Shown piece after piece: positions 23,070 to 35,400 of a stretch of DNA of 64,000 nucleotides. The position numbers were made by a program, and so were the translations under genes. The number at the start of each line of letters is the position of its first letter. The stretch's first letter is position 1. The stretch is taken from assembly GCA_031841125.1 (NCBI GenBank), contig CM063114.1, forward strand, positions 30,573,266 to 30,637,265, written 5' to 3'. The DNA comes from Acanthococcus lagerstroemiae (Eukaryota; Arthropoda; Insecta; Hemiptera; Eriococcidae). The notes under the pieces were generated by a model. That model had not been told where the DNA came from, searched no databases, and was given only the letters and a program-made list of their open reading frames with translations.

Positions 23070-23956
23070 ATAGAAAATTCTCAAAAATTAGACTTAATGG
23101 CCAATGGATTTATCGAGTTTCAAAAGTAGTTTATTGCAAGACGAAAGAAAATTATTTAGCAATCCAACACGGAGATGTGCTGGAGGTTCCATTCAGGGGC
23201 AAAACTATAGGGAGTGTGGGGGGTTGACCCCCCCCCCATAATTTGCTAGTCGGCAAATTTTGAAATAGTTCATTTGAATTTTTCATTTTTTTATGAATGT
23301 TTGTTTATTTATTTATTTTTCAGTCAAAAGCCGGAGGTTTCAAGCAGAGTATCGAACGTTATCTGAAAAGTTGAAAAAAAACTGAAATGTGGAAGACATA
23401 TCGAAAATCTGAAAATCGGTAGCACACGTTGAATTTCGAATTGCAATGACTATTCTGTTCTTACTAGTTTCTTTGTTTGACCTAGAGCCTAAAATTTAAG
23501 AAAGTTGAACATTTTATTAAAATCTAAAAACAGGCCCGTAGCCAGCCATTTGCGGTAGGTGGTGCTGACTGTTTACCAGAGGCGGCGGGGGGGCTTTAGA
23601 ATACATATAGTATATAATGTGAAGAGTTCTACGAGGCAGTGGTATAGCTAGGGGGCAAAGGGGCGAATGCCTCCAAGGCATCTGAAATTGAATGTAAAAT
23701 ATGCAGAAATGAGCAATTTTTCGCTTTAAAACACGTTTTTTCGAAAAATTTTCACAGTGGGCAGCTCTCTTTTATTTATTCTTATTTTTTGTTTATGTTA
23801 AGAACCCAGGTTTGCAAATAGCGAGAACAATAATACTATTATACCTAACTGAGAACCAATGTACATACCTATTACCTCCGTTCGTCATCAGTTTCTCTTG
23901 TGTCCTCGACTCTGTTCTTGTGGACTGATTCCAGATGAAAGTAACATGGTTGGACA
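23070..23956. other. Fragments of CAGNGGCG-type MITE ends
   Basis: Three orphan left-type termini lie here: CAGGGGCAAAACTATAGGG (about 23,196), CAGGCCCGTAGCCAG (about 23,534) and CAGTGGTATAGCTAGGGGG (23,637). No matching right ends were found nearby, so these look like truncated hAT MITEs. No gene is supported. Confidence 0.45.
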
Positions 23957-24103
23957 CAGTGGCGTAACTAGGGGTTTCCCAAAGGGGGGACACAATAAGT
24001 TTTTCAAGGAAGAAAAAGTCGAAAATTGAGGTATTTTTTAAAAGTCGCCAATATTAGAGGACTTTGTAAAAATATTGAGCACGTGCCCCTCGACGCGCTA
24101 CTG
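23957..24103. mobile_element. hAT-type MITE with perfect 8-bp target duplication
   Basis: It starts CAGTGGCGTAACTAGG and ends CGACGCGCTACTG. GTTGGACA flanks both sides (23,949-23,956 and 24,104-24,111). It is 147 bp long and non-coding. Confidence 0.85.
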
Positions 24104-25013
24104 GTTGGACAAGTCGACAGGAAGGAGGAAGTCGGTACAGCTTTGAAACTGTACATTTCAAAAGACCGGGAGAAACAAAGACTAGGTAAGTTCTCTCATT
24201 CCTTCAAAGCCTAAGATCCCGTAAATTTGATGGTCTGCTCAAATTGAGAGATTCGATCTTTAGATGGCGCCGTCACATTTCTTTATCAAATTCAGCAAGT
24301 GAGATTTTTTCCATGATATTATAGTATGGAGAAATTTTCAGAATGATAAGAAATCAAAAATTTTGAGTTAGGTATGGAAGACTATATTCCACTCAACGTT
24401 TTACGCCGAGTTCAAACTTATTCTCATTCAAATTAGGTGACGACCTCCGTTCCCAATATACGCTCGAAAATGATGTTGGTGAAATTGGTCAAAAAATGAC
24501 TAAGCTCAATTTTGACGACGGATTCGAATTTGTCTCGAATAATTGAATTAGGAGTGAGTAACTCGTCAAGGCGTTTGCCGGAAATGACCACACGATCATC
24601 GGTCGCATTAGCAACCGATGCCAGCAGTTAGGCAGGGGTAGAGGGAGTAAAACGGGACAAGATTTTTCATGAAGGAAAAGATCAGGAAGGAAATACAAAT
24701 GCCTGTTGAGCTCCGTGAAGTTGAATTTTGCAGCATATTCGCATGTTTCCATTCACTTTACGTATTTTGTGAAACTTCGTACCTGTGCCTATGTCGAGTT
24801 CTCACGTGTCTGTATACAAAGGATCATACTTTGGAGGCATTGTTCAGTTAAATGAAATTTAATAATTAATAGGTATGTACCGGAAGATGTCTTGTTACTA
24901 TTATATCGTCCCAGGTTATTTATGTAAGTGATGACTGGGCACGGCTGAGTTCGGTGGCATACACTTTACTTAAATTTATTTACATTAGCTCTAACTATAT
25001 CTTTAACTGCAGT
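24104..25013. other. Unassigned DNA with a reversed satellite fragment
   Basis: About 24,455-24,545 is the reverse complement of the ~280-bp satellite (it reads AATTCGAATCCGTCGTCAAA and TTTTTTGACC on the minus strand). The rest has no recognisable gene. Confidence 0.45.
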
Positions 25014-25758
25014 CTATGTATTCTTGAGTTCTAATTGTTCCAGTGTTTGTTGCTTGTTGGCATACCCATTTAAAAAAAAATATTTTCTGTGTTCCTGGTT
25101 TCTTATACATACGGATTCGATTGGTGCTGCTTTTTCCCTCGTTATCCTCGTCCTTATCGTCACCTCTCTTGTTGTTCTCAAAGATCTGCAGCTGTTCAAC
25201 GTCTGTTATTCAGCTCAAAATTTCTGGACTCCTTGTCTGTCTCTCGAACGAAGGTCTAGCTATCCATACATTATACACGAATTACACTCTTCGTTGGGTC
25301 TTCATTTCTTTTGCTGTTTTCAACATTTTCCTTTGTATTCCTCATCAAGTGCTCATCGACATAGATCGGAAAGGAAAGTTCGAACTTTTAAGCTCTTTTC
25401 CTCGGACTTTTTTTTTTTTGTTTCGAGTCTTTTATTAGCGATATTTAATCCAACGATTATCGAGGGAACAGTCTGTGTGTTGCACCAACGTCATGTTCCT
25501 TCAAAACCTCGAACTTACTGCTACAGTGTTCTCTACTGTTTCTAAATTTTCTTCCTCTTCGTATGGTACTCCACTAATTGTCACATTATATTTCCTCGAG
25601 TAGTACTCAAGCTCATCCGACATTTTTTTTGTGCCCGTATTTTCTCCTTTCAGTCGATCTATATCCTTTCGTTGGTTTTCGTTTTCCTGACGAAGTTGTG
25701 ATGAGCTAATTCTTTCGTTATCCTTTCTCTGGTTTCGTTTTCGTATCTGTACCTGCAT
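25014..25758 (-). pseudogene. Relic of LINE ORF1-like coiled-coil protein (FP/L1-transposase type)
   Basis: The 5' part (25,501-25,758) reads as a charged coiled coil followed by LEYYSRKYNVTISGVPYEEE. That pattern (coiled coil, then LE-YSRR-N-ISGIPE) is typical of ORF1-like proteins of insect non-LTR elements and baculovirus FP-like domains. Downstream readings in shifted frames retain ATHRL- and RKYFF-like blocks down to about 25,014, with several stops. I infer a decayed ORF1; a domesticated gene is less likely because the frame is broken. Confidence 0.5.
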
Positions 25759-25807
25759 ATTGTTTTTATTTTATTTACATCTTTCAAAAGTAATATTTTT
25801 CTTGCAG

Positions 25808-25906
25808 ATACCCAAATGGAGAATCTGGCACCTGTTGTGCGGGCTAAACTGCCCGGTACTCCTTATTGGCCGGCCAAAGTAATCGGCCAGGATGCAGAAA
25901 AAGTTG
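25808..25906 (+). CDS. Candidate host exon encoding a PWWP-domain core
   Basis: A 99-base segment is bounded by a strong acceptor (poly-T then CTTGCAG) and a consensus donor (GTAAGT). Translated in the open frame it contains RAKLPGTPYWPAKVIG, which fits the start of a PWWP domain (usual signature A-K-x-x-G-x-P-W-W-P-A-x-V; here the second aromatic pair is Y-W). PWWP domains bind methylated histone H3 lysine 36 and DNA in chromatin proteins. The exon is symmetric (phase 1 at both ends). The rest of the domain must lie in other exons, not identified nearby. The particular protein is not recognised. It could also be a captured or duplicated exon, since everything around it is repeat-derived. Confidence 0.55.
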
Positions 25907-26321
25907 GTAAGTCACAACCTCAATGAAACTCGTAACTTTTCTGATCTAATCTTCAATTAGTTTATGGTACAATGTGTGCTTCTTCTTCTTTTGGCATAAA
26001 TGCTAATTTTTGGCATACTGTTTCACAACTTTCAGCAATTATTGTTTAATTCTGTGTATGTCATCCTGTCCTTGTTCCCCTTTATTATTATTTTTAATGG
26101 ATTTGTTACACTGAGCTTCATGTATACACTTCCACAATCAGTTTTCTCAGAAGCCGTTCTTGATTTTCCTAGGTACAGCAGATACAACATTCTCCTTAAT
26201 TATTAAATTAATTTGTTTCTACCTAGTCTTTTCTTTTGTACCTCTTTGTCTACACCACGTCCCAGCATGATATGTATATGACGATACAAAGACTTATATA
26301 CGTGTAACCATTTCCAGGTAA
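25907..26321. other. Probable intron sequence
   Basis: AT-rich sequence after the PWWP exon donor; no gene or repeat recognised before the satellite begins. Confidence 0.4.
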
Positions 26322-28969
26322 AGTGGTAGACTCATTTTTTGACCCATTTTGACTACATTTTCGACTGTAACTCGGCAACGGAGGGTCTCCGCCAAAGTTG
26401 AACACCGAATTCGAACGCAGTGTGAAAAATTGAGTCAAAATAGTATTTTTTTTCTATTTATTCGAATTTTGAAAACATTATGTACTCTTTGGAGCGGAAA
26501 AATTTTCTGAGAGCTTCGTGTTCGGAGCTGGTGCTAATTACTCAATTTTTCGAGACGAATTCGAATCCGTTGCCAAAATTGTGCTAGACTTATTTTTTGA
26601 CCCATTTTGACCACATTTTGACATCATTTTCCACTGTATCCCGGCAACGGAGCGCCTTCGCCGAATTCGAACTCAGCGTGAAAACTTGATTCAAAATAGT
26701 CTTTGATTCAATATTTTTCAATCTTTTCGAAATTTGAAAATTTCTTTGTATTTTATCATGTCTCTTTTGGGGCGGAAAAATTTTCGGAGAGCTTCGGGTT
26801 CGGCGCTGGTGCTAATTATCATATTTTTCGAGACGAATTCGAATCCGTTGTCAAAATTGAGCTAGACCCATTTTTTGACCCATTTTGACACTATTTTCAA
26901 CTATATCTCGGTAACGGAGGGTCTCTGCCAAAATTGAACGCTGAATTCAAACTCAGCGTGAAAATTTGAGTAAAAAACAGTCTATAGAACGAAATTGTTG
27001 ATTTTTTCGAATTTTGTAAAATTTCTCCATACTTTGGGGCGAAAAAATTTTCGGAGACGTTTAGCTTCGACGCGGGTACTAATTACTCAATTTTTCGAGA
27101 CGAATTCGAATCCGTGGTCAAAATTGAGCTGGACTCATTTTTCGATCCATTATTCCAGCAACGGGAATTTTGAAAATTTCTCCTGACTTTACATCATGTC
27201 TTTTTTGGGGCGAAAAAATTTAAATTTGCGGAGAGGTTTAGCGTCGGCGCTGGTGCTAATTACTTAGTTTTTCGAGACGAATTCGAATCCGTTCGCAAAA
27301 TTTAGCGAGAACCATTTTTTGACCCATTTTGACAACATTTTCAACTATATCTCGGCAACGGAGGGTCTCCGCCAAAGTTGAACACCGAATTCGAACTCAG
27401 CGTGAAAAATTCAGTTTAGAAAAGTTCTTAATTCCGAATTTGTGATATTTCGAATATTCGAAATATCTCTGTACACATCATGTCTTTTTTGTGGCGAAAA
27501 AATTTTCGGAGAGGTTTACCGTCGGCGCTGGTGCTAATTACTCAATTTTTCAAGACGAATTCGGATCCGTTCGCAAAATTGAGCCAGAGCTATTTTTGAC
27601 CCATTTTGACTACATTTTGACCACATTTTGACAACATTTTCGACTGTATCCCGGCAACAGAACGTCTCCGCCGAATTTGAACTCCGAATTCAAACTCAGC
27701 GTAAATACTTGATTCAAAATAGTCTTTAATTCAATATTTTTTAATTTTTTCGAAATTTCATGTTTTTGTACTTATCATGTCTTTTTTGGGGCGAAAATTT
27801 TTCGGAGAGCTTCGCGTTCGGCCCTGATGTTAATTATCCAATTTTTCGAGATGAATTTGAATCCGTTGTCGAAATTGAGCTAGACCCATTTTTTGACCCT
27901 TTTGAAAACATTATCGACTGTATCTCCGCAACGGAGCGTCTCCGCCAAATTTGAACACCGAGTTCGAACTCAGCATGAAAAATTGAGTCAAAATAGTCTG
28001 TAATTCAAAATTTTGTCAATTTTTTCGAAATTTGAAAATTTATTTGTACTATCATGTCTGTATTCGTAGCGAAAAAATTTTCGTTGAGGCTTACCATCGG
28101 CGCTGGTGCTAATTACTCAATTTTCCGAAACGAATTCAAATCCGTTGTTAAAATTACGGTAGACTCATTTTTTGGCCCATTTTGACTACATTTTCGACTG
28201 TATCTCGGCAACGGAGCGTCTCCGACAAATTTGAACACCGAGTTCTAACTCAGCATGAAAAATTGAGTCAAAATAGTCTGTAATTCAAAATTTTTCAATT
28301 TTTTCGAAATTTGAAAATTTATTTGTAGGTACTATCATGTCTGTATTGGTAGCGAAAAATTTTTCGTTGAGGCTTACCGTCGGCGCTGGTGCTAATTACT
28401 CAATTTTCCAAAACGAATTCAAATCCGTTGTTAAAATTGCGGTAGACTCATTTTTTGGCCCATTTTGACTACATTTTCGACTGTATCTCGGAAACGGAGC
28501 GTTTCCGCCAAATTTGAATATCGAATTCGAACTCAGCGTGAAAAATTGAGTAGAAAACAGTCTTTACTTCCGAATTTTTGATTTTTTCGAATTTTGAAAA
28601 TTTCTCCATACTATAGGTACATCGCGTCTTTTTTTGGGCGAAAAAATTTTCGGAGAGCTTCCGGTTCGATGCTTGTGCTAATTATTTTATTTTCCAGACA
28701 AATTCGAATCCGTTCGCAAAATTGAGCGAGAGCAATTTTTGACCTAGTTTGACCACATTTTGACAACATTATCGACTGTATCTCCGCAACGGAGCGTCTC
28801 CGCCAAATTTGAACACCGAGTTCGAACTCAGCATGAAAAATTGAGTCAAAATAGTCTGTAATTCAAAATTTCGTCAATTTTTTCAAAATTTGAAAATTTA
28901 TTTGTACTATTATGTCTGTATTGGTAGCGAAAAATTTTTCGTTGAGGCTTACCGTCGGCGCTGGTACTA
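26322..28969 (+). repeat. ~280-bp satellite array, main block
   Basis: CTCGGCAACGGAG-type landmarks occur at about 26,371, 26,640, 26,908, 27,351, 27,651, 27,924, 28,205, 28,488 and 28,782, so units are about 267-300 bp (one pair is irregular). Each unit has CGCCAAATTTGAACACCGA, AATTCGAACTCAGCGTGAAA, GGGGCGAAAAAATTTTCGGA, TCGGCGCTGGTGCTAATTAC and CGAATTCGAATCCG. Neighbouring units near 27,960-28,500 are most alike. The array is cut at 28,969 by a large TIR element and resumes at 41,499. Confidence 0.9.
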
Positions 28970-29250
28970 CCCAGTGGGAAAATTCAAAGCCGCGCCACCA
29001 AAGCAAATAGTAGCAACTGCCACTAAAGCGGATGCTCCTCTTCGCTCATAATAGTGCAGCGTGGCGAATGCTACGTAGCAATCGCTACTTATTTGCCTAT
29101 AGTCGCAGAAAGGTGCAGCTGCTACCAAAGCATCCGCTATCACTTTGCTTATATGCGCAAACAGTAGCCTATGCCCCTAAGGGCATTCGCTACTACCTGC
29201 TCCCAGATCGGCCCACGCGCTTATCCAGAAGTTACTGCTTACTGTGCAAA

Positions 29251-31192
29251 AATGACAAATATTCCGCTGTAACTAAAAATAGCCTGTGCATATCAGATTG
29301 AATGAAACAGTTCGCCCGTTTATCCGTCGTTGTATTGACAGCCGATCGAGTTCTTAATGTACCTACACGTGTTGTGTTAGTGTTCAATTATTATTTTACA
29401 CGTTCAGAGTTACATACTCGTATATTTTTTTCCTATTTCCATATTGCAACTGCCTGCCGGGACTACAGTTATTAAAAGTAAGTTGAAGCTAATTTATTAA
29501 TGCTATTTATAATTATTTCCGGTCGTCTACAAAATTTTAACAGTACCTGCGAACTCGAACTGATTGGAAAGCAGTGGACGAATAAATCGTGTCGCCTTAT
29601 CTGTTTACCAAATCTTACTGGATATGAATAAATGAAGTTGGAGCATGAGAAGGATGAAGGGAACTGGTGACTTTGGATGTAGTAAGTTGCAGAGGGCTAA
29701 ACGAAGAAATGGAGATGATAAGGGAGTGGTGCGCAGCAATTCCAAGGAAGATGAAGGAGATGAGGAACAGGGATCTACTGATAGGGGGCAACTTCCCCCC
29801 TCCCCCGTAGGAATTTTTTACTCTCAGCAGTTGGGAAGATTTATCATTTTAGGCAGACAAAGTTGAAAAAAGTTACGGAAATATCCAACAAGCTTTGATA
29901 CTTCAGAATTTTGAGTTGAGAAGTTGGAAAAATACAATAAGTCAAAAGGTTTTTTTTTTTTTTTTTGCTTTGACAGTTCGGAATTTTTTGAGTTCAGTCA
30001 TTAGGGACTTCCACAACTCTCCCCCCTCCCAGGGGAAACTCTTGTGTACGTCCCTGATCAAGAAAGGTAGAAGGAGCCTCCCAAGCCGCCGCGGTCCTTG
30101 TCTTTCACTTTCAGTCCTTTGGTGTAGCCAGAAAGGGAAGGTTGATTGGGAAATGGAGATATAATGGAAGCAGAATTGGATTGCTTCAAACTTGACCGCT
30201 TTGCGACTTCACTAAGTCATCAAGATTTTTTCGGACAAAACAGGTAACGTTAATGACATCATCAGTCATTTTTCGACCGTCAGGTCAGATATGTCGAATG
30301 ATTCACTCTATCCCCTCATCTTTCATCTTTAGCCACTGCCTCGTTTTCTCAGAGTCCCCTCTTGCTACTTGGGGTCAAGGCGATCCTCTCATCTGTCTTG
30401 CCTCTCCATTATCTTACCTTCCATCCCCGGTCACCGCTTACGAATGTACTTTTCAGCTGAGAGTTATAGTCAAATATTTGTACCGCAAAAGCTTAGTTTT
30501 GCAGTCTCAATAATTTCTGTTGCCCCAGGTCGTTCTATCCCCGCCCGATAGTTTTTGAACCACCAGTCCGATTTTGCAGACACCCCCTTCTCCCAATCCT
30601 GGCTACGCCACTGTTCTCGGACTATGAACTACTAACGATAGTATGTTCTTTGAAAACTCAGTGATGTTCTTTACATACTATGTATGTACAGGGAAAAAAA
30701 TCAAGCTGCAACAAGAACCTTTGTACATTTTTCTTTAGTTGGGTAAATCAGTTACCTAAATGAAGTGTTCTGGGTTGTGTAATTGACTCTATTCATCGGC
30801 TGTTGTTGTAACAACTGGTTTAAGCCTTTGATTTAATATTGCGTGATTTATTTGTTGATTTTTCTGGCACGTCCACTAGATATCTACTTTCTAAACTCTT
30901 TGCTACATTACAGTGTCATACAATGTTAATCAGCGACTAAAATCTAAATCATCGTACTATAGATATAGCTTAGTGACAATAACAATGATAATAGCGTTGA
31001 CGATGACAGCGACCATGATCATGATAATTATGATGTGAGTCAATCTTTCATTTTTTTAAAAGCCCCTTTATGTACCGCCGGTAAAGTTTCTGGCAGGTGC
31101 GGATCTACGGGAAGAGGAAGGATAGCGGAAATCCTCCCAACTTGGAAAAGAAAAGAAGAAAAATCTGAAAGAATTACCCCTGGGAAGGTGTG
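29251..31192. other. Body of the 12.5-kb element, left part
   Basis: Promoter- or 5'-exon-like sequence ends in AAAAGTAAGT near 29,475, a possible splice donor. An ORF at 29,645-29,866 is charged but unrecognised. An orphan hAT right terminus (CCTGGCTACGCCACTG) ends at about 30,612, and a CAGGTGCGGATCTACGGG string lies at about 31,095. No transposase motif is seen. Confidence 0.4.
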
Positions 31193-31315
31193 AGATCACC
31201 AGGGAGACCCCGGACAAGGTAGTACGATAAAACAATAGGAGGAAGGCTTTGTGTTAGAGGAGCTAGGGATAGGGAACGATGGAGAAAGGTTGGGGAGACC
31301 TACGCACTAATCTAA
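31193..31315 (+). pseudogene. C-terminal fragment of a LINE reverse-transcriptase protein
   Basis: One frame reads RSPGRPRTR, a stop, then GARDRERWRKVGETYALI and TAA. The pattern (RS-GRP--RW-D...A-DR--WR----AY) is typical of the extreme C terminus of insect LINE ORF2 proteins of the RTE/CR1/Jockey groups. AATAAAATAAATAAAT follows at about 31,355. It is only about 40 codons with an internal stop. Confidence 0.45.
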
Positions 31316-32136
31316 TGTTACTCGTAGATAATTAAGTAAAGGTTGTAAATCAAAATAAAATAAATAAATGGACACGAGGTCCGTTTCGCCCGTCCTCCCT
31401 CCCGAAGTACCTTTCCCGAACCAAAGAATCATGTATCATAATTTTGTACCTATTTTGAATTATTTTGTACCATCATCCTTGAATTTTGTACCACCTCCCT
31501 TCACCATAATTATTTTTAAAAGTCCATTTAGGGAGGCGGACAAGACGTAGCCCCTCCCCCGGACAAGTTGGCATTTTGATTCAAAATGGTATAGCAATTT
31601 TGTACCTATTTTGTACCGCAAGTTCCGAATTTTCTAAAACCTTCACCACTCCCGAGTTGTGAGTGATAAGAGTAACTCCGGCGGTATATCTTTGAAGGTA
31701 TTTTACATCGAAAGTGTACATAAATTTTATACCATCTTGTACCCCTCATCCCAAATTTCGTACTCGTACTTTACCCTCTCCCGAGTTTGTACGAGGGTGG
31801 TAACCTACATTCCAAATTTCCTGCTTCTGATATTCTGCAACGGAAGCAGTGCCGACATTTTGTAACTTAAATTTTGTATCCGCTCACTACCACTATCATT
31901 TGCAAAATGAGTAGCTACCAGTAATCACCCTCCTCCAAGAAAAAGTTTAGTAACCAGGATAGAACCAAAATTTTCCACTTATTTTGCTATCGCTAATTTC
32001 CAAATATTGTCCCCCTCCCTCCTCGAGTTATCGACAGGAACTGTAACATCTCATCTCGACAACCTCCCCCCCCCCCACCCTAAAAGTAGACGTACACAAT
32101 AATCGAAGTTGGTGCAGAAACCATGTACCTATTGTT
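31316..32136. repeat. Degenerate TTTTGTACC minisatellite, left half
   Basis: From about 31,430 the words ATTTTGTACC and C-rich CCTCCC tracts alternate at irregular 25-60-base intervals. The same pattern resumes at 36,757 after the copia element, so copia landed inside this array. Confidence 0.5.
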
Positions 32137-32286
32137 TGTTAGTTCGGTGACGAATACATGCAAGAACGAAGACTCATGTTACTTGTAAGCCGTATATTTA
32201 GTAACTGACTCGTGTGACAGTCTCAACCCCGGTATCTAATAGTGTACATACAATCGACAGTGTAAGGAGCAGGTTTGAACACAACA
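32137..32286 (-). repeat. copia 3' LTR
   Basis: 150 bp, TGTTAG...ACAACA on the plus strand, identical by eye to 36,607-36,756. Confidence 0.95.
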
Positions 32287-32296
32287 GATCCCCCTC
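32287..32296 (-). other. copia polypurine tract
   Basis: Read on the minus strand, GAGGGGGATC sits directly before the 3' LTR, where plus-strand DNA synthesis is primed in LTR elements. Confidence 0.75.
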
Positions 32297-32340
32297 AAAC
32301 CAGCAACTAATAAATTTTAAAATCACAATAGGTACAGCAG

Positions 32341-32478
32341 TCAATAATCACAGTGCACATGAAAAAAAAAATGGAAACTAATTACAACTAAAAATTAAAC
32401 ATACAACAGTCAATAATCACAGTGCACATTGAACATGGAAACGAGTTACAACTTAAAATTAAATATTCTATCTCTGAT
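32341..32478 (-). repeat. 69-bp tandem duplication across the copia stop codon
   Basis: TCAATAATCACAGTGCACAT begins at 32,341 and again at 32,410 (offset 69), followed in both by GGAAACTA/GAGTTACAACT-type sequence. The second copy runs into the end of the polyprotein frame, so the 3' coding tail has been duplicated downstream of the stop (32,446-32,448) with drift and an A-run. Confidence 0.7.
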
Positions 32479-35400
32479 GTGAGCGTACCTAATGTGAGAA
32501 ACGGATTTAGTAAAAATATCACCTAGTTGATAATTTGAACTTATATGAACGACTTGAACTATATTTTTCCCGACTAGATCACGACTAAGATGATATTTAA
32601 CGTCGACTGCTTTAGTTCTTTTTTCTTTACTGAATTGAGTTATCGCGATAGTACTCAGATTATCTTCGAAGACCCTTACGGCATTATCGTTTATCAATCT
32701 TAATTCCAGCAATAAATTACGGATCCAAACTAGATCTACTAAGCTAGTACCTAGGGCAATATACTCCGCGGCTGTGGTTGACTGAGCTACAACAGACTGT
32801 TTTACACTACACCAATGAATCGGATTATTGAAAAGAAAAAATATAAAACCAGTAGTAGACTTTCTATCTTCCACGTCATTGGCGAAATCGGCGTCCACAA
32901 AGCATAATAGCGAATCAACTCCAGGATTATTGGACTTGTTAAAGTTAAGGCAAATTTCCATAGTAGACTTTAAATATCTAAGAACACGTTTTAGAGCATT
33001 CCAATGCTCCTGACCATAATTACTCTGAAATCTACTCAAATATGATACTGCGAAACATATGTCCGGACGAGTGCCACGAGTGAGGAACATTAGTGTACCG
33101 ATGAGTTCCTGATAAGGGACGTTTAGGCACTCGGTTCCCGAACTAGAAAGCGATAGGCCAACTTCCATAGGTGTACTGCAGGCGTTTGAACCATCCATAC
33201 CATATTTAGTCACTAAACGACGAACGTATTCGATCTGATCAATTCTCATAGTATGCGCATTACGATCGCGCGAAATATTAAGACCAACGAACACAGTATC
33301 GTCCAAGCTAGCCGACTTAGACATTTCGAATTCCTTACTTAGTAGGCCTTGAACATTTTTGAGAATATCGTACGATGAACTAGCTATGATTAAATCGTCA
33401 ACGTATAATAAGATATATGTCACAGTGTCTTTATCGAAGGAGTAATACAAACAAGGCTCGACCCGACTACACACGAAACCAATGTCGAGCATATACCCAT
33501 CGAATCGCTTGTACCAACATTTGCTGGCCTGGCGTAAACCATAAATCGATTTCGTCAATTTACAAATTCTGCCTGAACCATCGTCGAATCCCTCAGGTTG
33601 GTACATGTACACAGGAGTGTCAAGTTTGCCATATAAAAAAGCGGCTTTGACATCCATTTGAATGGCATCTAAATCGAACTGACAAATCGATGACAATAAA
33701 GCTTTAATGGACTCGAAGCTAGCAGTCGGAGAGTAAACGTCGGAAAATTGAAAAACACCTTTCTGCATGCAGCCTTTTGCGCACAATCGTGCACGGTACC
33801 TATCAATCGTACCATCCCTATGACGTTTAATGTTAAAAACCCAACGACAACGTATTATATCAACTTTGGGTGGAGGACTTATTAATGTCCAAACCTCGTT
33901 CTTATTCATGGACTCTATTTCAGACTGGGCAGCGTTTAACCAGCAATCGCGATCCTCCCTACCTTCGATTTCCGCCATTCTATCAGGAATATCATAGACG
34001 TTAGCTTCGACATTATTAACACTAACTTCATACTCTTTGAGGTGAGGCGGAGGACGACGAACCCTATCACCAAGGCGAGGTACAACAGGCTCGGGAATAG
34101 GCGCATCATTCTGAGCAGCAGGTTCAGCCGACACGAGAATAGGCTCGTCATGGGCTGGCTCAACTGACGCGAGAACAGGTTCGTCATTCTGGACCGGCGT
34201 CGAATCCGCAGGGACGACACAATCGCGGGCAATGACGCTATCTAAGTCGAACAACGCATACCTGTCACCATTAGAGTTTTTACTTTGAAATAAATCCGAG
34301 CCCTTTTTATGCTCCATAAATAGCACGTTCCTGGCGAGTTTAACTTTTCGATCGGAGATACTCCATAGACGAAAACCAGAATCGTAGTAACCAATGAAAA
34401 TACACTCCTCGGAACGACTATCAAGTTTCTTACGTTCATGAGGATGCAAAAGCCTGAAAGCTTTGCACCCGAAAACCTTTAAATTATCGGCACGCGGCTT
34501 CCTACCACGAAATAACTCGGCCGGAGTACAACGAAAATCGAGAGCATATGTAGGAGACCGATTCATACAGAAAACGGCATAACGACAAGCTTCTCCCCAA
34601 AATGCTTTAGGTAAGCCAGAATCGAACAACAAAGCACGAATTTTGTCACAAATGCTACGATTAATTCGCTCAGCGACACCATTATGCTGCGGGGTATAGC
34701 CTATCGTATATTGAATCTTAATACCTTTATTACTCATCCATTCCTTAAATTTGTTACTCGAATACTCCCCGCCTCTATCACAACGTAAAACAGATGGTTT
34801 CAAGTTAAGCGCCGCGGCACTGCGATTAAAATATTCCTTTATACAATCGAAAGTCTCGCTCTTATGTCTCAACAAGTAAATGGTACAAAAATGAGAATAA
34901 TCATCTACTAAAGTTAAAATATAATATTTACCATCGTGAGTTGAATTTTCTATTTTACATAAATCCGAATGTGTTAATTCCAACAAACGCGAGCTACGAT
35001 TTTTAACTACCACATTAAACGGCAACGTGACTTGTTTGCTTTTTATGCAGGAAATGCAATTGGAATTATCGATGAACCTATCGTTAATACCGTCTAAACC
35101 ATCGACTAGTCCTTTTTTAATAATCATGGACAAGTATTTGTCACTTATGTGACCAAAACGTCTATGCCAAAGGTTACCTACAGAATTCCCATCACAAAGA
35201 AACGAACCTGCGTCAATTTTATTAAATGAAATTTTGTAAAGTCGGCCAATTTTTATACCTTCAGCGACAAATTTACCGTTTTTCGATATGATGACATTAG
35301 TACCGTCATAAAATAAACTCATTCCATTATCGGTCATTACAGCAACAGAGAGCAAATTTCTCCTTAATTCAGGTACATATAATACGTCACTTATTCGAAT

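Noticed and set aside
24489..25545. Leucine/serine-rich ORFs on both strands near 25 kb
   Set aside because: The plus-strand frames mirror the decayed LINE ORF1 on the minus strand and show only pyrimidine-rich composition.
23957..30612. A 6.6-kb hAT element using the left end at 23,957 and the right-type end at 30,612
   Set aside because: The end at 23,957 pairs perfectly with 24,103 (GTTGGACA duplication), and octamers next to 30,612 do not match.
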